A DNA stretch of 64,000 nt. Origin: JACMQW01 sp964536965. Lineage in GTDB: Bacteria; Bdellovibrionota; UBA1018. The DNA is taken from NCBI GenBank assembly GCA_964536965.1, contig CAZIAL010000016.1, positions 6,076-70,075 on the forward strand. The letters run 5' to 3'. Below are positions 8,501 through 16,275 of this stretch, piece by piece (within the stretch, counting starts at the first letter, position 1; the number at the start of each line of letters is the position of its first letter). Under the pieces are notes generated by a model. The model did not search any database, was not told the DNA's origin, and worked only from the letters and a program-made list of their open reading frames with translations. A program made the position numbers and the translations under genes.

Positions 8501-9570
8501 ACGCGTCGTCCTCCGCTCCATCCATCTTTCGTTCGCTCGCCACTCGACGAGTTCTGATCACCTGCGGAACCGGTGGGGTCGGCAAAACCACCGTGAGCGC
8601 GAGCCTCGCGGTCCGCGCGGCGCTCGAGGGGAAACGAGTCCTCGTCATCACGATCGATCCGGCGAAACGACTCGCGACCTCCCTGGGTCTCGAGAAACTC
8701 GGGCATGAGCCGACCGATCTGACCGAGGCGCTCGCGCGCGCGGCGGGGAAAGCCGTTTCCGGAAAGCTCCATGCGCTGATGCCGCGCTCCCGGGAGAGTT
8801 TCGAACGACTGATCCGTTCGCTGACGACGAAAGAAGAGGCCGTACAGCGCATCTTTCGAAATCCGATCCTCCGGACTTTCTCCGAGGACTTCTCCGGGAC
8901 GAACGAATACCTCGCGCTCGAGGAACTCGTTCACTTCCACGGCCGCAAGGACTTCGATCTCGTTATTCTCGACACCCCGCCGAGTCGGAACACTCTCTCT
9001 TTTCTCGAGGCTCCGCAGCTCCTGGCGCGGTTCTTCGAAGAGAAAATGATTCGGTTTCTGATCATGCCCGCCAATAAGGCGCTCGCGTTCGGCGCGCGCA
9101 AGGTCTTCGGAATCCTCGAGCGGCTGACGGGCTCGGGCTTCATGAACCAGCTCTTCGATTTCGGCGAGGCGCTTTTCGAAGTGCAGGAGAATTTCCTGGC
9201 CAAGCTCCACGGAATCCACCGCCTCCTCCAGTCGGACGACGTCGGATTTCTTCTCGTCGCCGCCCCGACGCCCGAGAGCGCGCCCGAAATCGCCCATTTT
9301 CTCGGGCAGATCCATGCGCGCGGATTCCATTTCGACGGCGTCCTGCTGAATCGTTCGCTGGGACATCTGGAAACCGCGGGCGACGGACCCGCCACGCAGC
9401 TGATTCGCGCGCTCCAGGCGCGGGAGAAGGACGCCTACGCGAAACTTCGCGGCACCACCGATGCTTCCGAACTTTTTTACATCCAACTACCCGAGCTTTC
9501 TCGGGACGTCCATGGCCTGGAGGACCTCTACCATGTATCGACTCTATTCGATCGCCATCCTGGCAATTAG
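8497..9570 (+). CDS. ArsA/Get3-like ATPase, second subunit
   Basis: 357 residues from the GTG at 8497, which overlaps the stop of the upstream gene. Walker A is GTGGVGKTT at 24-32: Thr25 stands where the intermolecular signature lysine normally is. The switch motif reads DTPPSRNTL instead of DTAPTGHTL. A hydrophobic helical stretch near residues 190-240 (LARFFEEKMIRFLIMP and following) is longer than in its partner and could form a client-binding lobe. Paired ATPases with one normal and one Thr-type P loop are known in Actinobacteria (Get3-like pairs). I infer a heterodimer with the 7631-8500 product. Confidence 0.85.
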   Translation: MNASSSAPSIFRSLATRRVLITCGTGGVGKTTVSASLAVRAALEGKRVLVITIDPAKRLATSLGLEKLGHEPTDLTEALARAAGKAVSGKLHALMPRSRESFERLIRSLTTKEEAVQRIFRNPILRTFSEDFSGTNEYLALEELVHFHGRKDFDLVILDTPPSRNTLSFLEAPQLLARFFEEKMIRFLIMPANKALAFGARKVFGILERLTGSGFMNQLFDFGEALFEVQENFLAKLHGIHRLLQSDDVGFLLVAAPTPESAPEIAHFLGQIHARGFHFDGVLLNRSLGHLETAGDGPATQLIRALQAREKDAYAKLRGTTDASELFYIQLPELSRDVHGLEDLYHVSTLFDRHPGN

Positions 9571-10582
9571 CACGCAGGCACTCGCCGCTCCGATGGCTTC
9601 GCCTCTCCCCTCGCCGGAGCCCACTCCGGCGCCTTCGGCGGCGGCCACCCTGGAATCGGGCAAACGCCTAGTGGACCAAGTCTCAGCCGAGGAAAAAGCG
9701 AAAGCCGAAGCGCTCTGGAGCGAAGCCATGGAAAAATTCTCGGCGCGAAATTTTAAGGAGTCCGTGCATCTGCTCGGCGAATACGTCGATCGTTACCCGG
9801 GTACGCCCGAGGCGATCGACGCCAGGTATCACCTCGGCCAAAGTCACCTCTTCGCCAAAAACCCGAAGGCGGCGATCGCTCCACTCCAGGCCGTGATCGA
9901 AATTCGCGGCAAGTCCATGCTCGCGAACGAAGCGCGGACGTACCTCGGCCAGGCCTACCTCGACGACGGCCGATTCACCGAGGCGTACCTGGTTTCGGAG
10001 GAACTCCTGACCCAGGAGTCGATCGGGGCACATCTCCGGGCGAAAGCGCTCCTCCTCCGCGCCCATGCCCAGGCGGGCTTAAAACAGAATACGGAAGCCG
10101 AAAAGACGCTCGTCGCCTTCCAGGCCGTGGCCGAAACCGATCCGGAGCTCGAAAGCGAAACCGCCCATTCCTTCCTCGTATCGCTCCTCCTAAAAGCGAA
10201 TCACTGCGACGCCCTTCCTTCGGCGAAGTCCCTTCCCGAGGACCAGGTGATGGACCAAGTTTCACGCAAGGGCGTCTGCATCCTCGAGATGGGCACGCTC
10301 CTCGCGCGCGCTTCGAAGAAACTCTCGTCGGAGGAACTCCTCCCCGCGGGCGACGCGCTGATCTCCTCGCTCCAATCCTACCAGGCCGCATGCGCGAACC
10401 CTCCGCTCACCGCGAAGAAAGGGAAACGCGCGAAGGCGGAACTTGCGAAGAAACTCGCGGAAGGCTGCCGGAGCGCGGAGCGTCTGCTGGTCGAAGCGTT
10501 TCGCGAGCGAGAACCGCTGAAGTCCCTCATCCCGAAAATCCAACCGAAGACCGCATCCGTCCCCAAGGGTTCAAGCACATGA
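9533..10582 (+). CDS. Secreted TPR-repeat protein
   Basis: 349 residues from the ATG at 9533, which has GGAGGA about nine bases upstream and lies inside the end of the second ATPase gene (38-base overlap). Signal peptide at 1-20 (SIAILAISTQALAA), then a Pro/Ala linker (24-42) and tetratricopeptide repeats between about 60 and 210: AMEKFSARNFKESVHLLGEY, AIDARYHLGQSHLF, RTYLGQAYLDDGRFTEAY. This resembles the outer-membrane-associated TPR proteins of the BamD/YbgF type, but it lacks a lipobox. The stop overlaps the next start (ATGA), so it is coupled to gshA. Function unknown. Confidence 0.78.
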   Translation: MYRLYSIAILAISTQALAAPMASPLPSPEPTPAPSAAATLESGKRLVDQVSAEEKAKAEALWSEAMEKFSARNFKESVHLLGEYVDRYPGTPEAIDARYHLGQSHLFAKNPKAAIAPLQAVIEIRGKSMLANEARTYLGQAYLDDGRFTEAYLVSEELLTQESIGAHLRAKALLLRAHAQAGLKQNTEAEKTLVAFQAVAETDPELESETAHSFLVSLLLKANHCDALPSAKSLPEDQVMDQVSRKGVCILEMGTLLARASKKLSSEELLPAGDALISSLQSYQAACANPPLTAKKGKRAKAELAKKLAEGCRSAERLLVEAFREREPLKSLIPKIQPKTASVPKGSST

Positions 10583-11913
10583 CCGAAGCCTCTCCGATCC
10601 CGAAATCGAAAAAGAAAAGTCCGATCGATGCCAACTGCCATTTCGCTTACAAGCGCGAAATCGCGGCGAAGATCCGCGCGAAAGACGCGGAGATCCGCGC
10701 TTGGTACTCGAAGCACGCCGCCGCGGCGCCGCCGCCGATGTACTGCTCGGTGGATCTCCGGGATTCCGGCCAGAAAATCGTCCCCGTCGACAGCAATCTT
10801 TACCCGGCCGGCTTTAACAACGTCTGCGCCGAGGATCATCGCACGGCCCCTCCGATTTTCCGGGCCCAGCTCGAGTCGCGCGCCGCCGCCCTCGGCGTGA
10901 AAGAGCCAAAGCGAATCCTGATTCTCCCCGAATTCCACACGACCAATACCTACTACCTGGAGAATCTGCATTATTTGCGGACCCTCGTCGAAAACGCCGG
11001 ATTCCAGGTCCGCATCGGCTGGCTCTCCGAGCCGCCGATCGAGGAAAACCTGATCCTGAAAACCGCCTCCGAGAAGGAGCTTCGCGCGGATCCCCTGCGG
11101 GTGCGCGACGGAATCGCCCAGCTCGGTGAAGGCGAAAAATCGTTCGTCCCCGACGTCATCTTGCTCAACAACGATTTCTCCGGGGGCTACCCACCGATCC
11201 TCGATCAGATCCGCCAACCGATTCTTCCCTCCCATCGCCTCGGTTGGCACTCGCGCAAGAAGAGCGAGCATTTCAAGCATTACAACCGTCTGGCCGCCGA
11301 GTTCGCCGCCATCGCCGGTTTCGATCCCTGGATCATCCAGATCGCGACCGAAGAAGTCGATGGCGTGGATTTCAACGAAGGGGTCGGCCTCGATCGCGTG
11401 GCCGCCGCCGCGGAACGAATCCTCGCGGACACCAAGACGACCTACGCGGCGAAAGGAATCACGACCGAACCTTTCGTTTTCGTGAAGAACAATGCCGGCA
11501 CCTACGGCATGGGCATCATGGTCGTGCGTTCAGCCGAAGAAATTCGCACCATGAACCGCCGCGCGAAGAACAAGATGTCGATGGGGAAAAACAAACGCGC
11601 CATCGACTCCGTCGTCGTCCAGGAAGGCGTACCGACGGCGACGCTCGTGGACCGACTCGCGTCCGAACCGGTGATTTACCTTTTCGGCTGCGATCTCATC
11701 GGCGGATTCCTGCGCACGAATACCGAGCGCGGCACCGAAGAGAACCTGAATTCGCAGGGCATGGTCTTTCGCAAGCTTTGCATGAGCGACTTACGCGAAG
11801 AGTCCGATGACGACGGCGAACCCGTCGACACCTCGATGGAGCAAGTTTACGGCGCCGTGGCGCGGATTTCGGCGCTGGCGACCGGGATTGAGTTACGCGG
11901 ATTAAAAGTTTAG
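10579..11913 (+). CDS. gshA: Glutamate-cysteine ligase, proteobacterial ATP-grasp type
   Basis: 444 residues. First step of glutathione synthesis: ATP-dependent joining of the gamma-carboxyl of glutamate to cysteine in the cytoplasm. The sequence matches the GshA family first seen in acidophilic and other non-enteric proteobacteria, not the E. coli fold: signatures are SVDLRDSG, DSNLYPAGFNNVC, EFHTTNTYY, VKNNAGTYGMGIMVV (nucleotide-binding), VVQEGVPT and TERGTEENLNSQGMVF. The start at 10579 overlaps the TPR gene by four bases. The cystathionine beta-synthase gene follows after 12 bases, tying glutathione synthesis to cysteine supply. No gshB is seen in the window. Confidence 0.92.
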   Translation: MTEASPIPKSKKKSPIDANCHFAYKREIAAKIRAKDAEIRAWYSKHAAAAPPPMYCSVDLRDSGQKIVPVDSNLYPAGFNNVCAEDHRTAPPIFRAQLESRAAALGVKEPKRILILPEFHTTNTYYLENLHYLRTLVENAGFQVRIGWLSEPPIEENLILKTASEKELRADPLRVRDGIAQLGEGEKSFVPDVILLNNDFSGGYPPILDQIRQPILPSHRLGWHSRKKSEHFKHYNRLAAEFAAIAGFDPWIIQIATEEVDGVDFNEGVGLDRVAAAAERILADTKTTYAAKGITTEPFVFVKNNAGTYGMGIMVVRSAEEIRTMNRRAKNKMSMGKNKRAIDSVVVQEGVPTATLVDRLASEPVIYLFGCDLIGGFLRTNTERGTEENLNSQGMVFRKLCMSDLREESDDDGEPVDTSMEQVYGAVARISALATGIELRGLKV

Positions 11914-11925
11914 AAAGAGGACCTT

Positions 11926-13005
11926 ATGGCAGATCCAAGAACGACCACCCGACCTCGCCTCCATCCGAACGCGCTTTCTTGCATCGGCGGCACGCCGATC
12001 GTCCGACTGAATCGCGTCGGGAAAGATTCCGGCGTGAACCTTTTCGGAAAACTCGAATTCATGAATCCGGGCGGATCCGTGAAAGACCGCATCGGCGGAT
12101 ACCTTATCGAAGACGCGGAGAAGCGCGGAGTCCTCAAGCCGGGCGGAACGGTCGTCGAAGCGACCAGCGGAAATACGGGCATCGGACTCGGGATGGCGGC
12201 CGCGATCAAGGGATATAAAACCGTCTTCGTCCTGCCCGACAAGATGGCCGCGGAAAAGATCGGTTTCTTGCGCGCGTTCGGCGCCGAAGTCATCATCACG
12301 CCGACCGGCGTGGAGCCTACGGATCCGAAATCGCATTATTCCGTCGCCCGCCGCATCGCCAGCGAAACCCCGAATTCCTTTCTGGCCGATCAGTACGATA
12401 ATCTCGCGAATCGACGCGCACACTACGAAATAACGGGACCGGAGATCTGGGCACAGATGCCTGAGATCGACGTCTTCGTCGCCGGGATGGGAACGGGCGG
12501 CACGATTACGGGGACTGGCCAGTTCCTGAAGGAAAAGAAGCCAGGGGTGAAGCTCATCTGCGCGGATCCTTACGGTTCCATCATCCACGACGTCTTCACG
12601 AACGGAAAACAGACCGCGCCGGCCGGGTCCTATAAGGTCGAAGGCATCGGCGAAGACTTCATCCCGAAGAACTTCGATCTCCCGCTCCTCGACGGCGTCG
12701 TCCAAGTCACCGACCTGGACTCGCTTTCCATGGCACGCGCCCTTCTCCAGGAAGAAGGACTTTTCGTCGGCACTTCCTGCGGCACCGCCGTAGCCGGCGC
12801 GCTGAAGTGGGCGCGCGAGCAAGGCGCGAAGGCAAAGGGGCTGAACATCCTTTGCGTGCTCGCCGACAGCGGCGACCGCTACATGTCGAAGCTTTGGAAC
12901 GACGAGTGGATGACGGAGAACGGAATGCTCGACGCTTCCGCGCGCCGCATGCCGAAAGTAACCCTGATCGAAGGCGCGAAGACGCCTTATGGACTGAAAC
13001 TCTAG
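11926..13005 (+). CDS. Cystathionine beta-synthase (PLP enzyme, no CBS domains)
   Basis: 359 residues. Condenses serine and homocysteine to cystathionine in the cytoplasm. The PLP lysine is Lys53 in NPGGSVKDRIG, the substrate loop TSGNTG is at 80-85, and the phosphate loop GMGTGGTITG lies near 190. The ending, with DRYMSKLWND, matches cystathionine beta-synthases more than cysteine synthases CysK/CysM. The regulatory CBS pair of eukaryotic enzymes is missing. It lies between gshA (12 bases upstream) and a cystathionine gamma-lyase (13 bases downstream), which supports the reverse transsulfuration role. O-acetylserine sulfhydrylase activity is the main alternative. Confidence 0.87.
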   Translation: MADPRTTTRPRLHPNALSCIGGTPIVRLNRVGKDSGVNLFGKLEFMNPGGSVKDRIGGYLIEDAEKRGVLKPGGTVVEATSGNTGIGLGMAAAIKGYKTVFVLPDKMAAEKIGFLRAFGAEVIITPTGVEPTDPKSHYSVARRIASETPNSFLADQYDNLANRRAHYEITGPEIWAQMPEIDVFVAGMGTGGTITGTGQFLKEKKPGVKLICADPYGSIIHDVFTNGKQTAPAGSYKVEGIGEDFIPKNFDLPLLDGVVQVTDLDSLSMARALLQEEGLFVGTSCGTAVAGALKWAREQGAKAKGLNILCVLADSGDRYMSKLWNDEWMTENGMLDASARRMPKVTLIEGAKTPYGLKL

Positions 13006-13018
13006 AAAAGGACTTTGC

Positions 13019-14185
13019 ATGTCGAAAGCAAACGAAACGGATTTAAAGGGCGGCTTCGGAACGCGCGCGATCCATGCGGGCCAGCCGCCGGAGGAAAAAT
13101 CGGGCGCGGTGATGACCCCCATTTACCAGACGAGCACCTATGCCCAGCGTTCGCCCGGCGAACACACCGGATACGAGTACTCGCGCACGGATAACCCGAC
13201 CCGCACCGCCTACCAGCAGTGCCTGGCGGCGCTCGAGAACGGAAAGTACGGACTCGCCTTCGCGTCGGGACTGGCGACCACCGACTGCATTCTGCATACC
13301 CTGAAGTCCGGCGATCACGTGGTCTGCTGTGATGACGTTTACGGCGGCACTTACCGGATTTTCGAACACGTCTACCGGGCGATGGGAATCGACTTCACCT
13401 TCGTCGACATGACGGATCCCGCGAAAGTCGAGGCCGCATTCAAACCGAATACGAAACTCGTCTGGATCGAAACTCCGACGAATCCGACGCTGAAACTCGT
13501 CGACATCCGCATGGTCACGGGTATCGCGAAGAAAAAAGGCGCGATCTCGGTCGTCGACAATACGTTCATGTCGGCCTACTTCCAGACTCCGCTCGATCTC
13601 GGAGCGGACGTCGTCATGCATTCGGTGACGAAGTACATGAACGGCCACTCCGACGTCGTCGGCGGCGCGCTCGTGACGAACCATTCCGAGCTCTACGAGA
13701 AACTGAAATTCTACCAGAACGCCGTGGGCGCCGTGCCGGCCCCGATGGATTGTTTTCTCGTGATGCGAGGATTGAAAACGCTCCATGTCCGCATGGATCG
13801 CCACGCGGAAAACGCGATGAAGGTCGCGGAGTACCTCGAGAAGCATCCGAAGGTCGAACGCGTGATTTACCCTGGCCTGCGCTCTCATCCGCAACATGAG
13901 CTGGCTAGAAAACAGATGAAGGGCTTCGGCGGAATGATCACGTTCTTCGTGAAGGGCGGCCTGCCCGAAGCGCGGAGTTTCCTCGAGAAAGTCCGGATCT
14001 TTACCCTTGCGGAAAGTCTCGGCGGCGTGGAGTCCCTCGTCGAGCATCCGGCGATCATGACCCATGCGAGTATTCCGGCGGAGAATCGGAAAGCGCTCGG
14101 CATCCACGATACCCTCGTGCGGGTGAGCGTGGGCATCGAAGACGTGGCGGATCTGATCGCGGATCTCGAACGAGCGCTCGGCTAG
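13019..14185 (+). CDS. Cystathionine gamma-lyase / gamma-synthase family PLP enzyme
   Basis: 388 residues of the Cys/Met metabolism PLP family. Lys205 in HSVTKYMNGHSDVVGG binds PLP; other family motifs are YEYSRTDNPTR, FASGLATTD and the C-terminal SLGGVESLVEHPAIMTH. With the beta-synthase just upstream, the likely reaction is cleavage of cystathionine to cysteine, alpha-ketobutyrate and ammonia, feeding GshA. The sequence alone does not separate gamma-lyase from gamma-synthase. AGGAC lies before the start. It ends the operon and converges with a lipoprotein gene 15 bases away. Confidence 0.88.
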   Translation: MSKANETDLKGGFGTRAIHAGQPPEEKSGAVMTPIYQTSTYAQRSPGEHTGYEYSRTDNPTRTAYQQCLAALENGKYGLAFASGLATTDCILHTLKSGDHVVCCDDVYGGTYRIFEHVYRAMGIDFTFVDMTDPAKVEAAFKPNTKLVWIETPTNPTLKLVDIRMVTGIAKKKGAISVVDNTFMSAYFQTPLDLGADVVMHSVTKYMNGHSDVVGGALVTNHSELYEKLKFYQNAVGAVPAPMDCFLVMRGLKTLHVRMDRHAENAMKVAEYLEKHPKVERVIYPGLRSHPQHELARKQMKGFGGMITFFVKGGLPEARSFLEKVRIFTLAESLGGVESLVEHPAIMTHASIPAENRKALGIHDTLVRVSVGIEDVADLIADLERALG

Positions 14186-14200
14186 ACCGCGGAGTCGCGC

Positions 14201-15010
14201 TTAGTTCCAGTCGGAGAAGTGATCTTCCGGGCCGCCTGGATCTTCGCCGCCGTCTTCGTCTTCGTCGCTGATCGTGATCGTGATGCGATGGCGGAGAGTG
14301 TACCACTCGTCGCGGCACTCGACCTGGTAGGGCTGCATCGAGTTCGCGACGTATTCGTTCGCGATGGCGGCCGCGGGCGTGGCGTAGTTGTTCGACATCA
14401 GGCGGTTGCTGATAAGCCCGTTCTGGATCGCGGAATTGATTTCCTCGGAGCCTTCCTGCTGCTGCGCCGAGAGCACATAGAGACTGGTATTCGACGGAAA
14501 GCTTGGAACGACATAGCGGGCCGACCCCATGTAACAATCAGCCGGGGTCGGAGAAACCGTGCAGTCGAGCGGCGAAGACTGGTCCGTGCTCCAGTATGGA
14601 ACGAACGCGGCCGAGGTATTGCTGCCGAGAAAGTAGTAAGGACGGAAGATCATCACCTTGCAGACGCTGCTGTTGGTCGATCCCCAGGTGAACCGGAAGT
14701 CGCTGAAGAACATGCGGGCTTCCGGAATCGTCACTGAACAAGTCGAGTCGGTGGCCGCCGAGTCTTTCGGGACCGTACAGACCAACGTCTCTTCTTCGTA
14801 TTCGTCTTGGTCTTCCCATTTTCGCTCGAGCTTAAAGTAAAGGTCGGCGTCGATGCTGGCGTTTTCGATCGGAGCGTTGGTTTCCGGAGTCGTCACGGTG
14901 GAGCTCGTTACGCCGACGTCGGCCCCCGGGGCGAGACATCCGCTCATCGCCGTCGCGCCGAGCGCGAGGATGAAGACCGGCGATAGTTTGCTCCGAAGAC
15001 GTTCTTTCAT
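14201..15010 (-). CDS. Secreted lipoprotein, unknown function
   Basis: 269 residues. Signal peptide with lipobox MSGC at about 22-25, so lipid-anchored. The mature part is Ser/Thr/Asn-rich with several Cys and aromatic residues (CKVMIFRPYYFLGS, PYWSTDQSS), typical of a beta-rich extracellular domain, and the tail is highly acidic (DEDEDGGEDPGGPED), which may bind cations. No family is recognised. AAGGGG precedes the ATG. It follows the 15114-16028 gene on the same strand after about 100 bases that include a small hairpin. Confidence 0.72.
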   Translation of the reverse strand: MKERLRSKLSPVFILALGATAMSGCLAPGADVGVTSSTVTTPETNAPIENASIDADLYFKLERKWEDQDEYEEETLVCTVPKDSAATDSTCSVTIPEARMFFSDFRFTWGSTNSSVCKVMIFRPYYFLGSNTSAAFVPYWSTDQSSPLDCTVSPTPADCYMGSARYVVPSFPSNTSLYVLSAQQQEGSEEINSAIQNGLISNRLMSNNYATPAAAIANEYVANSMQPYQVECRDEWYTLRHRITITISDEDEDGGEDPGGPEDHFSDWN

Positions 15011-15079
15011 AAGGCCCCTTACCTTTCCTCCGTTTCGGCAGAAAAAAGGTCGGCCTAAAGTGAAAACCGAACCGGGAGA

Positions 15080-15095
15080 CGTCAGCGGCCTGACG
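15080..15095 (-). terminator. Possible weak terminator hairpin
   Basis: CGTCAG and CTGACG form a six-pair stem with a four-base loop in the gap after the minus-strand gene ending at 15114. The following minus-strand bases are GC-rich with only a short TTTT later, so termination would be weak. Confidence 0.3.
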
Positions 15096-15113
15096 CCCTA
15101 CGAGCCCTCCGCG

Positions 15114-16028
15114 TCAGAACGCGTTTTCGTAGCCGTAGATTCGAAGCGAAAACGATACCCCGGCGTTGTTATAACCATCCGCGCCTTGCGGAGTGATGTA
15201 GAACGCCTCCGGAGCGAAGCCTACGCTGACCCGGGAGTCCTTGGTATGGCTGAATATGATGTCGAGTCCCGCTTTCGCGCCGATCGAAAAGAGCCGGGTA
15301 TTCGGCCGATCGGCGAGGCTCAGGTCTGGCCCCTGCTGGACGCCGAAGAGACCCATGAGTGTGAGGAACCCGAGACGGGGCCCGATCCCGACCATCGCCT
15401 GGTCCACCGTGGCCCGCTTCGTGCGCGGGGTTCCCATCATGTCGAACTGCGCCTGGAACGCGGAACCAATCATAAACCCGATTCCCGCGTTATACCCGAG
15501 ACCCCCGACGGCCTTCTCCGGAGCGGAAGAATAGAGCCCCTTCGTCGTCAGGCTCCCGTAGCTCGGCCCGAGCGAAAGCCAAAGGACCAGCTCCTTTGAC
15601 TTCAGCCGGTCGTCCATGGAGAGGTCGGTAATTTCCTGAGAGCTCGAGAAACGGGTGGGCGCCGTCGATACGACCGGCGGCGGAATATCGACCATTCCCC
15701 CGTCCGTCGGCATTTCCGCGTCGGCGACTCCGTCGTCTTCGATGGCCGGCAGCTCTTCGAGGGGTGGGATTTCGGAATCCGAAGGAATCTCCGTCGAAGG
15801 CTCCGTCATCGAGGCATCCGCGGAAGAAACGGGCTCGTCGGCGCCCGGAGGCGGTGGGAGATCGGCCCCACTCGTCGCTTGGTCATCGAACCCTTCCAGG
15901 GCGGGCAACTCTTCGGAAGCTTCCGGAGGCGGCGGCAACTCGTCCTCGGCGCGGGCGTTCGCGACCAACGCGGTGAGACTGAACGAAAGAACCACACACC
16001 ACAGACCGACGGATCTGGAATTTTGCAT
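15114..16028 (-). CDS. Outer-membrane beta-barrel protein with acidic Pro-rich N-terminus
   Basis: 304 residues from the ATG at 16028, giving a signal peptide (VLSFSLTALVANARA). After cleavage comes a disordered acidic Pro-rich region (about residues 29-125: repeated ELPPPPE, EIPSDSEIPPLEELP), then a C-terminal domain of about 170 residues built of alternating hydrophobic beta strands (VLWLSLGPSYGSL, VGIGPRLGFLTLMG, RVSVGFAPEAFY), which looks like a small outer-membrane barrel. The last residues YGYENAF end in an aromatic, as barrel proteins recognised by BamA usually do. Function unknown; the extended linker could cross the periplasm or bind peptidoglycan. Confidence 0.7.
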   Translation of the reverse strand: MQNSRSVGLWCVVLSFSLTALVANARAEDELPPPPEASEELPALEGFDDQATSGADLPPPPGADEPVSSADASMTEPSTEIPSDSEIPPLEELPAIEDDGVADAEMPTDGGMVDIPPPVVSTAPTRFSSSQEITDLSMDDRLKSKELVLWLSLGPSYGSLTTKGLYSSAPEKAVGGLGYNAGIGFMIGSAFQAQFDMMGTPRTKRATVDQAMVGIGPRLGFLTLMGLFGVQQGPDLSLADRPNTRLFSIGAKAGLDIIFSHTKDSRVSVGFAPEAFYITPQGADGYNNAGVSFSLRIYGYENAF

Positions 16029-16190
16029 CTTCCTTAAGAATGCATGTAGTCGGGGCGGAAGATCAAGCAACCGCCTCCAGTATCTTGCGTCGGAAGATGC
16101 TAATGCGGCGCACCGTACGAGGTGCATCCGCCGGACATTCCTGAGGAAATCACTTGCACTTTAAACCTAGCGGGAATATCAACAAAGGGA

Positions 16191-16256
16191 ATGAAAAAAC
16201 TCAAGCAACTCATCCAGCAACTGCTGAAAGGCAGCGGCCGTATCGCTCTCGCTTAA
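16191..16256 (+). CDS. Candidate 21-residue amphipathic peptide
   Basis: ATG at 16191, TAA at 16254-16256. The peptide begins MKKLKQLIQQLLKGS and would form a cationic amphipathic helix. A promoter-like pair TTGCAC / TATCAA (-10 at 16177-16182) would place the transcription start at or next to the ATG, so the message would be leaderless; AAAGGGA lies immediately before the ATG. Its stop codon is inside a hairpin (16248-16275). A chance reading frame is a fair alternative. Confidence 0.25.
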   Translation: MKKLKQLIQQLLKGSGRIALA

Positions 16257-16275
16257 TTCGTTTCGTTTAAGCGAG
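16248..16275 (-). terminator. Hairpin at the 3' end of the phosphatase gene
   Basis: CTCGCTTAA (16248-16256) and TTAAGCGAG (16267-16275) form a perfect nine-pair stem with a ten-base loop. It contains the stop codon of the minus-strand gene starting at 17451 and, on the plus strand, the stop of the candidate 21-residue peptide. No long T run follows on either strand, so it may protect 3' ends rather than terminate. Confidence 0.4.
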
